Positions 1 to 6,596 of a stretch of 37,416 bases of DNA are shown piece by piece. Source of the DNA: Candidatus Woesearchaeota archaeon (GTDB taxonomy: Archaea > Nanobdellota > Nanobdellia > SCGC-AAA011-G17 > GW2011-AR18). Location of the stretch: NCBI GenBank assembly GCA_016179945.1, contig JACPCE010000014.1, forward strand, positions 1 to 37,416, given 5' to 3'. The first letter of the stretch is position 1. Each line of letters starts with the position of its first letter. Below the pieces are notes generated by a model. The model did no database searches and had not been told where the DNA came from. It worked only from the letters and a program-made list of their open reading frames with translations. The position numbers and the translations under genes are program-made.

Positions 1-33
1 TAATTATATTGAAAAACAATTGGAGGTATTAAA

Positions 34-237
34 ATGAGAACTAAAAAGAAAACATGTCCTAATTGTAATGGGAAGCTACTAAAATTCTTTCCTAAAGTGA
101 AATACTTAAGGGAAGGAGATAGAATTTGTTATGAAGATCCAATAACTGACAAAGAATTCTTTTATGGATGCATTAAGTGTCCTTATGCTAAATATGGGGG
201 AGTTTACAATGCAAATAGCCATCTTCATAGAAAATAA
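34..237 (+). CDS. Small zinc-ribbon protein
   Basis: A 67-residue protein with two CxxC knuckles (CPNC at about 8-11, CIKC at about 46-49) separated by about 35 basic and aromatic residues, the layout of a single zinc ribbon. The start is fixed by a strong Shine-Dalgarno GGAGGT at 22-27, six bases before the ATG. It is the first gene of a three-gene overlapping run: its 3' end overlaps the next gene by 29 bp. Zinc ribbons of this size usually bind nucleic acid or protein partners. No specific family is recognised, and the neighbours (two more DNA-binding-like proteins) suggest a small regulatory cassette. Confidence 0.7.
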   Translation: MRTKKKTCPNCNGKLLKFFPKVKYLREGDRICYEDPITDKEFFYGCIKCPYAKYGGVYNANSHLHRK

Positions 238-526
238 GAGCAAGTACGTGGAAAGATTTCTCGAAATGATAACCTCCAAAGGTTTTATTACTTTCAAAGA
301 CTTAAGAAAAGAATTTCCAAGTACCATAGCAAATAATACAATTCAATCTTTTATATACAAAATAAATTCGAGTATCAAGGAATTATATCCTAATGTAGAA
401 ATATTTAGTCTTGAGATAGTTCAGAATGGAGAAAATACCATAAAGATATACAAATTGAAAGAAAATATTATTTTTACATCTACAAAGAATCATGGAGTAT
501 TGTTATTAGAAAATGAAAAGGAATAA
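209..526 (+). CDS. Small protein with winged-helix-like central region
   Basis: The open frame extends up to 164, but the ATG at 209 is preferred because a GGGGGA run at 196-201 sits at Shine-Dalgarno distance and the upstream part only shadows the zinc-ribbon gene. The resulting 105-residue protein has a helix-rich centre ('GFITFKDLRKEFP', then a second helix around 'NNTIQSFIYKINSSI') followed by a beta-hairpin-like stretch, which resembles a winged helix. No family is recognised. It overlaps both neighbours (29 bp upstream, 14 bp downstream), so the three genes are probably co-translated. Function unknown; a DNA-binding role is inferred from predicted fold and context only. Confidence 0.6.
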   Translation: MQIAIFIENKSKYVERFLEMITSKGFITFKDLRKEFPSTIANNTIQSFIYKINSSIKELYPNVEIFSLEIVQNGENTIKIYKLKENIIFTSTKNHGVLLLENEKE

Positions 527-725
527 ACTGATACAATGCTGGATAACATCTGAACAGTATGAAAGGATAGATAACATTACAGTTGCAAAGGGATTTTTAC
601 ATATTTCAGATTACATGAGGCATGCGTTGCTTGATAAAGATCTTGCTTTTGAAACTAAATTCTATGAAATACATCAAGCGTTATTAAGATTATCAGAAGA
701 AATAAATAAATTGAAAGAGAAATAA
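513..725 (+). CDS. Ribbon-helix-helix-like small DNA-binding protein
   Basis: A 70-residue protein with a short beta-like segment ('LIQCWITSEQYERID') followed by two helices ('HISDYMRHALLDKD' and a C-terminal heptad-like helix rich in Leu/Glu/Lys). This matches the MetJ/Arc/CopG ribbon-helix-helix layout, including the 'S-x-Y-x-R-x-A-L' helix B pattern typical of such repressors. It overlaps the previous gene by 14 bp and is followed at once by a terminator hairpin, so it ends the operon. RHH proteins commonly autoregulate small operons or act as antitoxins; no toxin partner is obvious here. Confidence 0.6.
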   Translation: MKRNKLIQCWITSEQYERIDNITVAKGFLHISDYMRHALLDKDLAFETKFYEIHQALLRLSEEINKLKEK

Positions 726-759
726 ACTCTTCTTACTTTTCAGTTAGAAGAAGAGTTTT
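724..759 (+). terminator. Hairpin terminator of the first operon
   Basis: A perfect 11-bp stem pairs 724-734 (AAACTCTTCTT) with 748-758 (AAGAAGAGTTT), ending in a short T run. It begins at the last bases of the RHH gene stop codon. The symmetry means it could also work for transcription from the other strand. Confidence 0.65.
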
Positions 760-783
760 AATATTTGGATAGAAATTCTTAAT

Positions 784-879
784 GTAGGTTCAAGTCACAA
801 AACTTAGGGATGAATTTAAATATTAAGACGTATAAATACAATTTATCGAAAGTTCAGCATTAATTTGCCTTGAACCTAC
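784..879. repeat. 11-bp inverted repeat in a 250-bp non-coding stretch
   Basis: Between the first operon terminator and the tRNA there is no credible gene. The stretch holds an exact inverted repeat, GTAGGTTCAAG at 784-794 and CTTGAACCTAC at 869-879. The core AGGTTCAAGT recurs exactly at 991-1000. The core looks like a tRNA T-arm (GGTTCAA), so these may be tRNA-derived scraps or pairing elements. Purely pattern-based. Confidence 0.35.
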
Positions 880-974
880 GTTGAACTTGCCCCGAGCTAA
901 CAAAAAGGAAAAAATGAAATCAAATTTGAAAATCATAAAAACAGCAATAAAGTGCTTTTGGACTTGTAAAAATG

Positions 975-995
975 AAAAAACCTGCATCGCAGGTT
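975..995 (-). terminator. Terminator downstream of the tRNA
   Basis: Read on the minus strand, 13 nt beyond the tRNA 3' end, AACCTGC (989-995) pairs with GCAGGTT (979-985) around a 3-nt loop and runs straight into a T tract (975-980). Confidence 0.65.
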
Positions 996-1007
996 CAAGT
1001 AACATAA

Positions 1008-1127
1008 CGGGCCCGATGAGATTTGAACTCACGACCCTCTGCTAGCTTCCATATAGCTAGAAGGCAGTCAAGCCAAGTTTAAACACATCTAAACTTGTAT
1101 GCGCTGTCCAGGCTGCGCTACGGGCCC
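1008..1127 (-). tRNA. tRNA-Arg(TCT) with two putative introns
   Basis: On the minus strand the acceptor GGGCCCG (1121-1127) pairs with CGGGCCC (1009-1015), with G as discriminator and no encoded CCA. The D-stem is GCGC/GCGC with an AGCCTGGACA loop, and the T-arm is GTGAG-TTCAAAT-CTCAT. The gene is 120 nt, about 45 nt too long. Removing 31 nt (about 1068-1098, between positions 27 and 28) and 14 nt (about 1044-1057, at the canonical 37/38 site) leaves a 75-nt tRNA. Its anticodon stem is perfect (TCTGC/GCAGA) and its loop CTTCTAA reads TCT (1059-1061). Both putative introns form hairpins (CAAGTTTA/TAAACTTG and AGCT/AGCT). The exact boundaries are inferred from the fit; a canonical bulge-helix-bulge could not be assigned by eye. 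Confidence 0.85.
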
Positions 1128-1210
1128 ATAGTTAAAAATGATAAAACATCTATTTTAATATCTTTCGCCTAATAAAAATCTTTATATCTAACTTATATGA
1201 CTAAATTTTA

Positions 1211-2365
1211 ATGTTAAAGTTTCCAAAAATAATACTTCCTTTAAAAGGTGTAAATTATTTAATTTTTATTGTTCTAGTTAATTCAATAGCTTCTTCTATG
1301 CTTGTTCCTATATTTCCTTTGTACATAAAGAACTTTGTTTCTAATAATGCTGTTGTAGGATATATTTCTGTTTTTATAGCTGCTTTGCTTATTCTTTATA
1401 CTTTGTTAACTATGAAATTGTTGCCAAGAATTAAAAAAATGACTTTAATCAAAGTAGGATTTTTAGGTTTAGCCATAACACAAATAATATTTACTGTTCT
1501 TGTTAATATAGAACAATTTTTAATATTAGAAATAGTAAGAGCTCTTTTCTTGGTTGCTACTTACTTAACAATGGGTTTATTTGTAAGGGAGTATACATCA
1601 ACTAAAGCTATGGGCAGAGCTGAAGGACAATATTTTACTATTGCAAATCTTGGATTTTTACTCGGCCCATTATTAGGGGGATTACTTGCAAATGCCTATT
1701 CTTTTAATGTAGTATTTATTGTTTCTGCAATTCCACAGATTTTAATTGCTGCATTATTGTTTCTTATTCCTTTAAAAGAAAGTGAAACACAGCATAAACA
1801 TAAATTAGGAATTTTAGATTATTTTAAAAATAAAAGTTTGTTGATGCTTTATTTATTGGCTTTAGGATTATTTGCCTGGTGGTCAATACTTTATACTTAC
1901 CTTCCGTTATATGCAAATACTTCTGGGTTTAGTGCTAAGATAATAGGTTATGCTCTTTTTGCAGCCGCCATACCCTTAATATTATTAGAAATACCAATTG
2001 GAAAACTAGCTGATTCACATGGTTTTAGAAAATATATTGCTTTAGGCTTTATTATAATTGGTTTAGTAATGTTGCTTACTTATTTTGCTAAACCTTTTTA
2101 TGTTCTTATATTGATAGCTGCAGCAACAATAGGTGCAGCATTTATAGAACCTTTACTTGAGGCTTATTTCTTTAAAAATGTAAAAACTAAAGAAGATGAA
2201 CATAAATTATATCCTGTCTATAAAACTTCTGCACATTTAAGCAGTTTAATAGCACCATTGATTTTTTCTACTATTTTAATATATTTTAATTTTAAAGGTT
2301 TATTTTTATTTGTTGCTATACTAATGTTAATTTTCTCTTTATTAGCTTTAAAACTGAAAAAATGA
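1211..2365 (+). CDS. MFS transporter
   Basis: A 384-residue hydrophobic protein with about 12 predicted membrane segments and a short charged cytoplasmic loop near residues 190-200, the usual 6+6 architecture of the major facilitator superfamily. The first half carries an 'EGQYFTIANLGFLLGPLLGG' stretch resembling the motif-C region of drug antiporters, and the second half has 'GKLADSHGFRKYIALG', a form of the MFS motif A loop. A TATA-like TTTATATC at 1181-1188 lies 26 bp before the ATG, so the mRNA is probably leaderless. Its stop overlaps the next start by 4 bp (ATGA), coupling it to the SPOUT methyltransferase gene. The substrate cannot be told; a multidrug or small-metabolite exporter is most likely. 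Confidence 0.85.
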   Translation: MLKFPKIILPLKGVNYLIFIVLVNSIASSMLVPIFPLYIKNFVSNNAVVGYISVFIAALLILYTLLTMKLLPRIKKMTLIKVGFLGLAITQIIFTVLVNIEQFLILEIVRALFLVATYLTMGLFVREYTSTKAMGRAEGQYFTIANLGFLLGPLLGGLLANAYSFNVVFIVSAIPQILIAALLFLIPLKESETQHKHKLGILDYFKNKSLLMLYLLALGLFAWWSILYTYLPLYANTSGFSAKIIGYALFAAAIPLILLEIPIGKLADSHGFRKYIALGFIIIGLVMLLTYFAKPFYVLILIAAATIGAAFIEPLLEAYFFKNVKTKEDEHKLYPVYKTSAHLSSLIAPLIFSTILIYFNFKGLFLFVAILMLIFSLLALKLKK

Positions 2366-2940
2366 AATTTGTAATAGAACATTTAAGTGATAAATTGTAT
2401 GAATGGTGTTTAATAGAATATAGAAATATCTCTGGAATTGTTGGCAGGAAAAATTTAATTTTTACAAATATTAAAAATCCTAATGATATTAAAAAACTAA
2501 AGAAATTTGGCAATGTAAAGAAAGAAAACGTTGTTAAATTAAAATTGAAAAATGCTTGTTTATTAGACCTAAAAGCTAAAAAAACTTTAAATCCAACTGA
2601 AGCTAAAAATTTTGATTATTTTATATTTGGGGGAATTTTAGGAGATTTTCCAGAACAAGGAAGAACTGAAAAATATTTGACTTCTAAATTAAAAAATGTT
2701 GAAGTTCGAAATTTGACTAATAAACAAATGTCTACAGATACTGCTGTTTTAGTTACAAAATTAATAGCTAAAGGTAAAAATATTAATGAAATAAAATTTG
2801 TAGATAATCCTTCTATAATTTTAAAGAATGGTAAAGTTCAGGAAGAAGTTAATTTTCCCTATAGATATGTATATAGAAAGGGAAAACCTGTTATCAGTAA
2901 AGAATTAATAAAATATTTGAAGAACAAGAAAGATTTATAA
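2362..2940 (+). CDS. SPOUT-type methyltransferase, DUF431/SFM1-like
   Basis: A 192-residue protein with the knotted-methyltransferase signature 'FGGILGDFPEQGRT' (about 89-102) followed by 'LTNKQMSTDTAV' (about 118-129). These are the conserved S-adenosylmethionine-pocket motifs of the DUF431/SFM1 SPOUT family. The yeast member Sfm1 methylates an arginine of ribosomal protein uS3; archaeal members are less studied and have also been annotated as RNA methyltransferases. The start overlaps the MFS stop by 4 bp, and the 3' end overlaps the convergent MscS gene by 6 bp. The target (protein or RNA) is unknown here. Confidence 0.75.
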   Translation: MKFVIEHLSDKLYEWCLIEYRNISGIVGRKNLIFTNIKNPNDIKKLKKFGNVKKENVVKLKLKNACLLDLKAKKTLNPTEAKNFDYFIFGGILGDFPEQGRTEKYLTSKLKNVEVRNLTNKQMSTDTAVLVTKLIAKGKNINEIKFVDNPSIILKNGKVQEEVNFPYRYVYRKGKPVISKELIKYLKNKKDL

Positions 2941-3972
2941 TTTCTTAATATGAATATCTCTCTGCGGATAAGGAATTTCTATTTTATTTTTTCTGTATTC
3001 TTTCATTAATTCTTTGATAAATTTATGATTAAGTAAATACTTGTTCTCAACATCATCTACCATTAAGGAAACTTTAAAGTTTATACTAGAATCACCAAAA
3101 GCCTCATACCTTATATAAGGTTCAAAGTCTTTTATGTTTGGAGAAGTTTCGGTCATGATTTTTTTAGCAACTTCAGCTGTTATTTTTTCAACCTTATTCA
3201 AATCACTATTGTAACTAATACCAACTGGAATCTCTACTTTAAATTTTGCCTGTACTTGGTAATAATTTGTGACAACAGACTGAGCTAGTTTAGAATTTGG
3301 AATAATAATTATATTATTTTCTCTTGTTCTTAATCTTGTGCTTCTCCAACCAATATCAGATACATATCCTTTTTCTCCTGTTGATGTTTCTATAAAATCT
3401 CCTATTTTAACTGGTTGGTCAACTGCTATATAAATTGCAGAGAAAAAATTACTTAGTGTATCTTGTAAAGCTAAAGCAACTGCTAGACCGGCTATTCCAA
3501 GACCTGCAAGCACTGGTTTTATTTCTATACCTAAAAAACTTAAAGCTATTAATATTGCTATTACATACAAAACTACTGTTGTGATTCTAGTTAAAAACTG
3601 AAAAATTGTATCATCAACTTGTGTTTTTTTCTTAATTTTTAAGTTTTCTACATACCAAACAAAAAAACCTTTTAATATATTTACTAAAGTATATGTTAAA
3701 ACAAATATAAAAATTACTTTATATAATGTTATAAGATTAAAACCATCAATATGCAAATCTGGTTTTATATAATAGTTAGCAATAAATATTCCTATTAATA
3801 TTATTATTAATCTTAATGGCCTTCTCAGAGATTTAGCTATTCTACTATCTAATGATACTCTTTTTGTTGTTAATTTTAATAATTTATTTAGAATAAAAAC
3901 GGCAACAAAAGACAATAAAATAAATAGCACTAAAGTTCCTAAGGATAACAACCATTTATTTAATAAAACCAT
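2935..3972 (-). CDS. MscS-family mechanosensitive channel
   Basis: A protein with five or so N-terminal membrane segments and the MscS pore and beta domain. A Gly/Ala-rich pore helix ('AGLGIAGLAVALALQDTLSNFFS', about 160-185) leads into 'VKIGDFI', 'GYVSDIGWRSTRLRTRENNIIIIPNSKL' and a cytoplasmic alpha/beta domain. Such channels open under membrane tension to release solutes after osmotic downshock. I start it at the ATG at 3972 (345 aa), not at a GTG at 3990. The TATA-like box at 3995-4003 is 27 bp from 3972 but touches 3990, so the first six codons of the longer frame are probably not transcribed. Convergent 6-bp overlap with the methyltransferase gene. Confidence 0.88.
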   Translation of the reverse strand: MVLLNKWLLSLGTLVLFILLSFVAVFILNKLLKLTTKRVSLDSRIAKSLRRPLRLIIILIGIFIANYYIKPDLHIDGFNLITLYKVIFIFVLTYTLVNILKGFFVWYVENLKIKKKTQVDDTIFQFLTRITTVVLYVIAILIALSFLGIEIKPVLAGLGIAGLAVALALQDTLSNFFSAIYIAVDQPVKIGDFIETSTGEKGYVSDIGWRSTRLRTRENNIIIIPNSKLAQSVVTNYYQVQAKFKVEIPVGISYNSDLNKVEKITAEVAKKIMTETSPNIKDFEPYIRYEAFGDSSINFKVSLMVDDVENKYLLNHKFIKELMKEYRKNKIEIPYPQRDIHIKKL

Positions 3973-3994
3973 TTTTATCTGAAAAAACACACAC

Positions 3995-4003
3995 TATATA
4001 AAA
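3995..4003 (-). promoter_or_regulatory. TATA box of the MscS gene; decides its start
   Basis: Minus-strand TTTATATA-type box centred near 3999, 27 bp before the ATG at 3972. It excludes the upstream GTG at 3990 and implies a leaderless transcript. Confidence 0.6.
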
Positions 4004-4017
4004 TTTTCTTAGAATTT

Positions 4018-4398
4018 TTATTCTATATATTTAACATTGCCTAAATATATTGTTGGTAAACCTCTGTGATAGCCTATAAAAATTGATCCTAAATATTCTT
4101 CAATTGAAACTTTATTTTTAGCAAAGGGATTCCTATGATAATACAATCTTGCTTCTGCAACTGTAAATGGTAATCTTAATGGAATAATTTCAATTTTACC
4201 AAGAGTAAACATAGTTACTCCAGCATTTCTACCATCATCTAATGATTTTAACAACCCACTCAGTTCTTCATAGTCTTTAAAATCTCTTGTTTTGGAAGCT
4301 AATGAACCAAATAATACATCAAACCTACGCCTAAATAATTCACTAAAATTATCGCTTAATACTACAAGCTCTAGATTTGGTTCTAGTCTTATTGTCAT
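4018..4398 (-). CDS. Hypothetical protein
   Basis: A 126-residue soluble protein without recognisable motifs. It is mixed alpha/beta, with an N-terminal 'TIRLEPNLELVVLSDNFSELFRRRFD' and a C-terminal half rich in aromatic residues ('RLYYHRNPF', 'FIGYHRGLPTIYLGNVKYIE'). Reading-frame quality and codon use match the neighbours. The ATG is preceded by very AT-rich DNA with several TATA-like stretches (4410-4440), none exactly at the spacing seen for other genes. It lies between MscS and the divergently transcribed protease operon. Function unknown. Confidence 0.55.
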   Translation of the reverse strand: MTIRLEPNLELVVLSDNFSELFRRRFDVLFGSLASKTRDFKDYEELSGLLKSLDDGRNAGVTMFTLGKIEIIPLRLPFTVAEARLYYHRNPFAKNKVSIEEYLGSIFIGYHRGLPTIYLGNVKYIE

Positions 4399-4492
4399 TA
4401 ATAATTATTATTTATAAATTTATTATTTAAGCATTTATATCATACAAAGTATCTAACAATAGATTTAAATTGTACTAATAAACCAAAATATT

Positions 4493-5224
4493 ATGCGTAA
4501 AATAGCAATTGCTTTATCTTTATTTATAGTAATAATCTTCTTATTGGGTATTCTGTTGGGTTTTTATTTAATGCCTAGAAAAACAGTTGAAGTGGATAAA
4601 ACTGATAAGATTATAACAAGCAGTGCTTTTAGAGAACTATCTATTGTTGGTGTGGATAATAGTGGGAAAGGCGTTTATGCTAAGATTATAGTTGATGTTA
4701 AGCCAGGCACAGGCCTAGTTTTAGTTAATATAAATGATCTTTTAGCTGATTATCTAACCCAGTTAAGTGCAAGAACTGCAGCAAAAGTAGCATCTAATTT
4801 TACAAATTTAAATCTTTCATCAATTGATATTATTTATAACATAAAGGCAAATGCAGTTATAATAGAAGGACCTTCTGCTGGTGCAGCAATGACTTTAGCA
4901 ACAATAGCTGCTTTGCAAAACAGAACAATCAATAACAGTATATTTATTACTGGTACAATTGAAGAAAATGGCACTATTGGTTTAGTTAGTGGCATTGGAG
5001 AAAAAGCAAAGGCTGCAAAAGAAAATAATGCAACCTTATTTTTAATACCAGAAGCAAGATATTTAGTTGGATATGACAAAGTTAAAAAATGCAATGATTT
5101 GAATGGAATAAATTATTGTCAAATAAATTACCTACCAAAGAAATTTGAGTTAAGTGAATTATTAAAATTGGAAATAAAGCAAGTTAGAACAATAAAGGAA
5201 GCTGCAGATTACATAATAATATGA
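4493..5224 (+). CDS. Membrane-anchored Lon-type (S16-like) archaeal serine protease
   Basis: A 243-residue protein with an N-terminal membrane anchor (about residues 4-26), then a single Lon-like proteolytic domain. The nucleophile motif 'EGPSAGAAM' places Ser128, and 'GIGEKAKAAKENNA' places the dyad Lys at about 171. There is no AAA+ ATPase domain, so this is the stand-alone archaeal predicted-protease type (COG1750-like). With the catalytic domain after the anchor, it probably faces outside the cytoplasm. A TTTAAAT box at 4464-4470 is centred 26 bp before the ATG (leaderless). It overlaps the next gene by 4 bp (ATGA), making it the first gene of a three-gene operon with a nuclease-domain protein and a SpeD-like protein. 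Confidence 0.82.
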   Translation: MRKIAIALSLFIVIIFLLGILLGFYLMPRKTVEVDKTDKIITSSAFRELSIVGVDNSGKGVYAKIIVDVKPGTGLVLVNINDLLADYLTQLSARTAAKVASNFTNLNLSSIDIIYNIKANAVIIEGPSAGAAMTLATIAALQNRTINNSIFITGTIEENGTIGLVSGIGEKAKAAKENNATLFLIPEARYLVGYDKVKKCNDLNGINYCQINYLPKKFELSELLKLEIKQVRTIKEAADYIII

Positions 5225-5802
5225 AAACAAACAAAGATAAACAAAATAGAAGTTTAATATTTATAATTTTTATAATTATTATACTAAGCATTAATGTAAT
5301 TATTTTAGGTTTAAATTACAATGCTGTAAGAGGGCTTAAAAAAAATAAATTAGTGAAAGAAAAAATAGAACTTAATTATACTTTGCCGGAATTTAATATC
5401 ACTAATAATCCTTTAAGTTTGAGTGGATTTACAGAAGTTAAGATAAATATTACTGATAATACTGTGATTTTAGGTGCAAATTGCACTGCTTTAGGATTGA
5501 ATATACATGAATTTCAATTGTATTCAATAAGACAAGGTTTAGATAAAAGCGTTGATATTAGACCAACAATCCACGATACTATTGTTAATGTCTTAGAAAA
5601 TTTTAATATTAGTTTAATTATGATTAAAATAACTGATGCTAAGGATGATTTGTATTTTTCAAATATTTATTTTAAAAGTGGAAACAATTTATTAAATATA
5701 GATGCCAAACCAAGCGATGCTATTGCTCTTGCTGTAAGAACAAATGTTCCAGTTTATATTAAAGAAAGTATTTTGGTTAATTATGGAACAAAGATATGCT
5801 AA
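5221..5802 (+). CDS. Membrane-anchored bifunctional-nuclease (BFN/DUF151) domain protein
   Basis: A 193-residue protein with one N-terminal transmembrane helix (about 11-31), an Asn/Thr-rich linker with many N-glycosylation-type sequons (NYT, NIT, NCT, NIS), and a C-terminal BFN domain. The diagnostic end 'DAKPSDAIALAVRTNVPVYIKESIL' (about 160-184) matches DUF151 proteins, in which 'RPTIHD' (here 117-122) is also conserved. BFN proteins have been reported to cleave DNA and RNA. The topology suggests the domain is outside the membrane, like the protease encoded just before it (4-bp overlap). It overlaps the following SpeD-like gene by 20 bp. Confidence 0.8.
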   Translation: MKTNKDKQNRSLIFIIFIIIILSINVIILGLNYNAVRGLKKNKLVKEKIELNYTLPEFNITNNPLSLSGFTEVKINITDNTVILGANCTALGLNIHEFQLYSIRQGLDKSVDIRPTIHDTIVNVLENFNISLIMIKITDAKDDLYFSNIYFKSGNNLLNIDAKPSDAIALAVRTNVPVYIKESILVNYGTKIC

Positions 5803-6124
5803 TAGAATTAGCTATCAAGTGGTTGATGTCTATGGTGAAGTAGATAATTTGCCTGATGATGGTTTGGTTTCTAGAGTTATTTCTGGATTAGTTGATGAAC
5901 TTGGTATGAGAAGAGTTGGGAGTTTAAAAGTTACAAATACTAGTAGAAGCAAGACTTATATACAAGTAATAAGAGAAAGTCATATTGCTGCTATTTTTAC
6001 ATCTAATTGTTTTGCTGTAATTTCTATTTGTTCTTGTAGGTATTTTGATGAAAGCGCAACAGTAAGTTATTTAAAATCAAGATTAAGATTAAAAAATTCA
6101 GGATTTTTTTCCTATAAAAATTGA
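5783..6124 (+). CDS. Divergent SpeD-like (AdoMet decarboxylase fold) protein
   Basis: A 113-residue protein that aligns by eye with bacterial/archaeal S-adenosylmethionine decarboxylase (SpeD, pyruvoyl-dependent). It has an N-terminal 'YQVVDVYGE' strand, the autocleavage triad 'ESH' within 'VIRESHIAAIFTS', and then 'AVISICSCRYFDESATVSYLK', matching SpeD's 'AxxDxxTCGxxxP' segment. The Glu-Ser processing site and catalytic Cys are present. The processing His five residues after the Ser (SpeD '(S)HLTIH') is replaced by Ile, and the following Pro/Glu are lost. The start at 5783 is chosen because the upstream part of the frame only shadows the BFN gene. It may be an inactive or repurposed homologue; polyamine synthesis is not assured. 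Confidence 0.6.
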   Translation: MEQRYANRISYQVVDVYGEVDNLPDDGLVSRVISGLVDELGMRRVGSLKVTNTSRSKTYIQVIRESHIAAIFTSNCFAVISICSCRYFDESATVSYLKSRLRLKNSGFFSYKN

Positions 6125-6125
6125 A

Positions 6126-6524
6126 CTATGCAGCTGATCTTTTTTTTGTTTTAACATGAACTGTTAATTTACCTTTTATTTGTTCACATATATTATTAAT
6201 TTCATCTAATTTATTTAGTATTTGGACTTTGATGCCTCTGTTGTCAATTATTTTTAATTTAATTGAGATATCATTTAATTTTTGTTTTATTCCTTCTAAA
6301 AATAATATAAATCCATATATTTCTGGATTTTGATGTTCTGTATAATAATCATATCTATCACGCCATTCACTTACAGAATTATGTACTAACATCTGAATTA
6401 TGTCTGAAACCCCTTCTTGAGAAGATATTGCAATAAGTTCATCAAATTTTTTCCCAAGTTCTTCAATTAGTTCACGTTCACTTTTTTCATGAAATAAACT
6501 TCTTATTAGACTTATAAATCCCAC
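6126..6524 (-). CDS. Hypothetical helical protein
   Basis: About 132 residues, mostly charged alpha helix: an N-terminal hydrophobic turn ('VGFISLIRSLF'), then 'ELIEELGKKFDELIAI', a central Tyr-rich segment ('YDYYTEHQNPEIYGFILF'), and a long C-terminal amphipathic helix that ends in basic residues. There is no in-frame ATG near the beginning. A TATA-like TTTTATATGA (6543-6552) is centred about 24 bp before a GTG at 6524, which I take as a leaderless start; a TTG at 6533 is the alternative. It ends 1 bp from the convergent SpeD-like gene. No family recognised. Confidence 0.5.
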   Translation of the reverse strand: MGFISLIRSLFHEKSERELIEELGKKFDELIAISSQEGVSDIIQMLVHNSVSEWRDRYDYYTEHQNPEIYGFILFLEGIKQKLNDISIKLKIIDNRGIKVQILNKLDEINNICEQIKGKLTVHVKTKKRSAA

Positions 6525-6596
6525 GTAATACAAGACATTTTATCATATAAAAACATTTCGCTAGTTTTTTAAACCCTATAAGTTCCTAAATCTTCT

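Noticed and set aside
823-1032. Minus-strand open frame of 69 codons
   Set aside because: It runs across the tRNA 3' half and its terminator and has no protein-like pattern.
1044-1098. Reading the tRNA as a long-variable-arm Leu or Ser tRNA instead of an intron-containing Arg tRNA
   Set aside because: The D-arm and GGGCCCG acceptor are of class I Arg type, and the extra sequence is far too long for a variable arm.
3973-3990. GTG start of the MscS gene six codons upstream
   Set aside because: It lies only 5 bp from the TATA box; the ATG at 3972 has the regular spacing.
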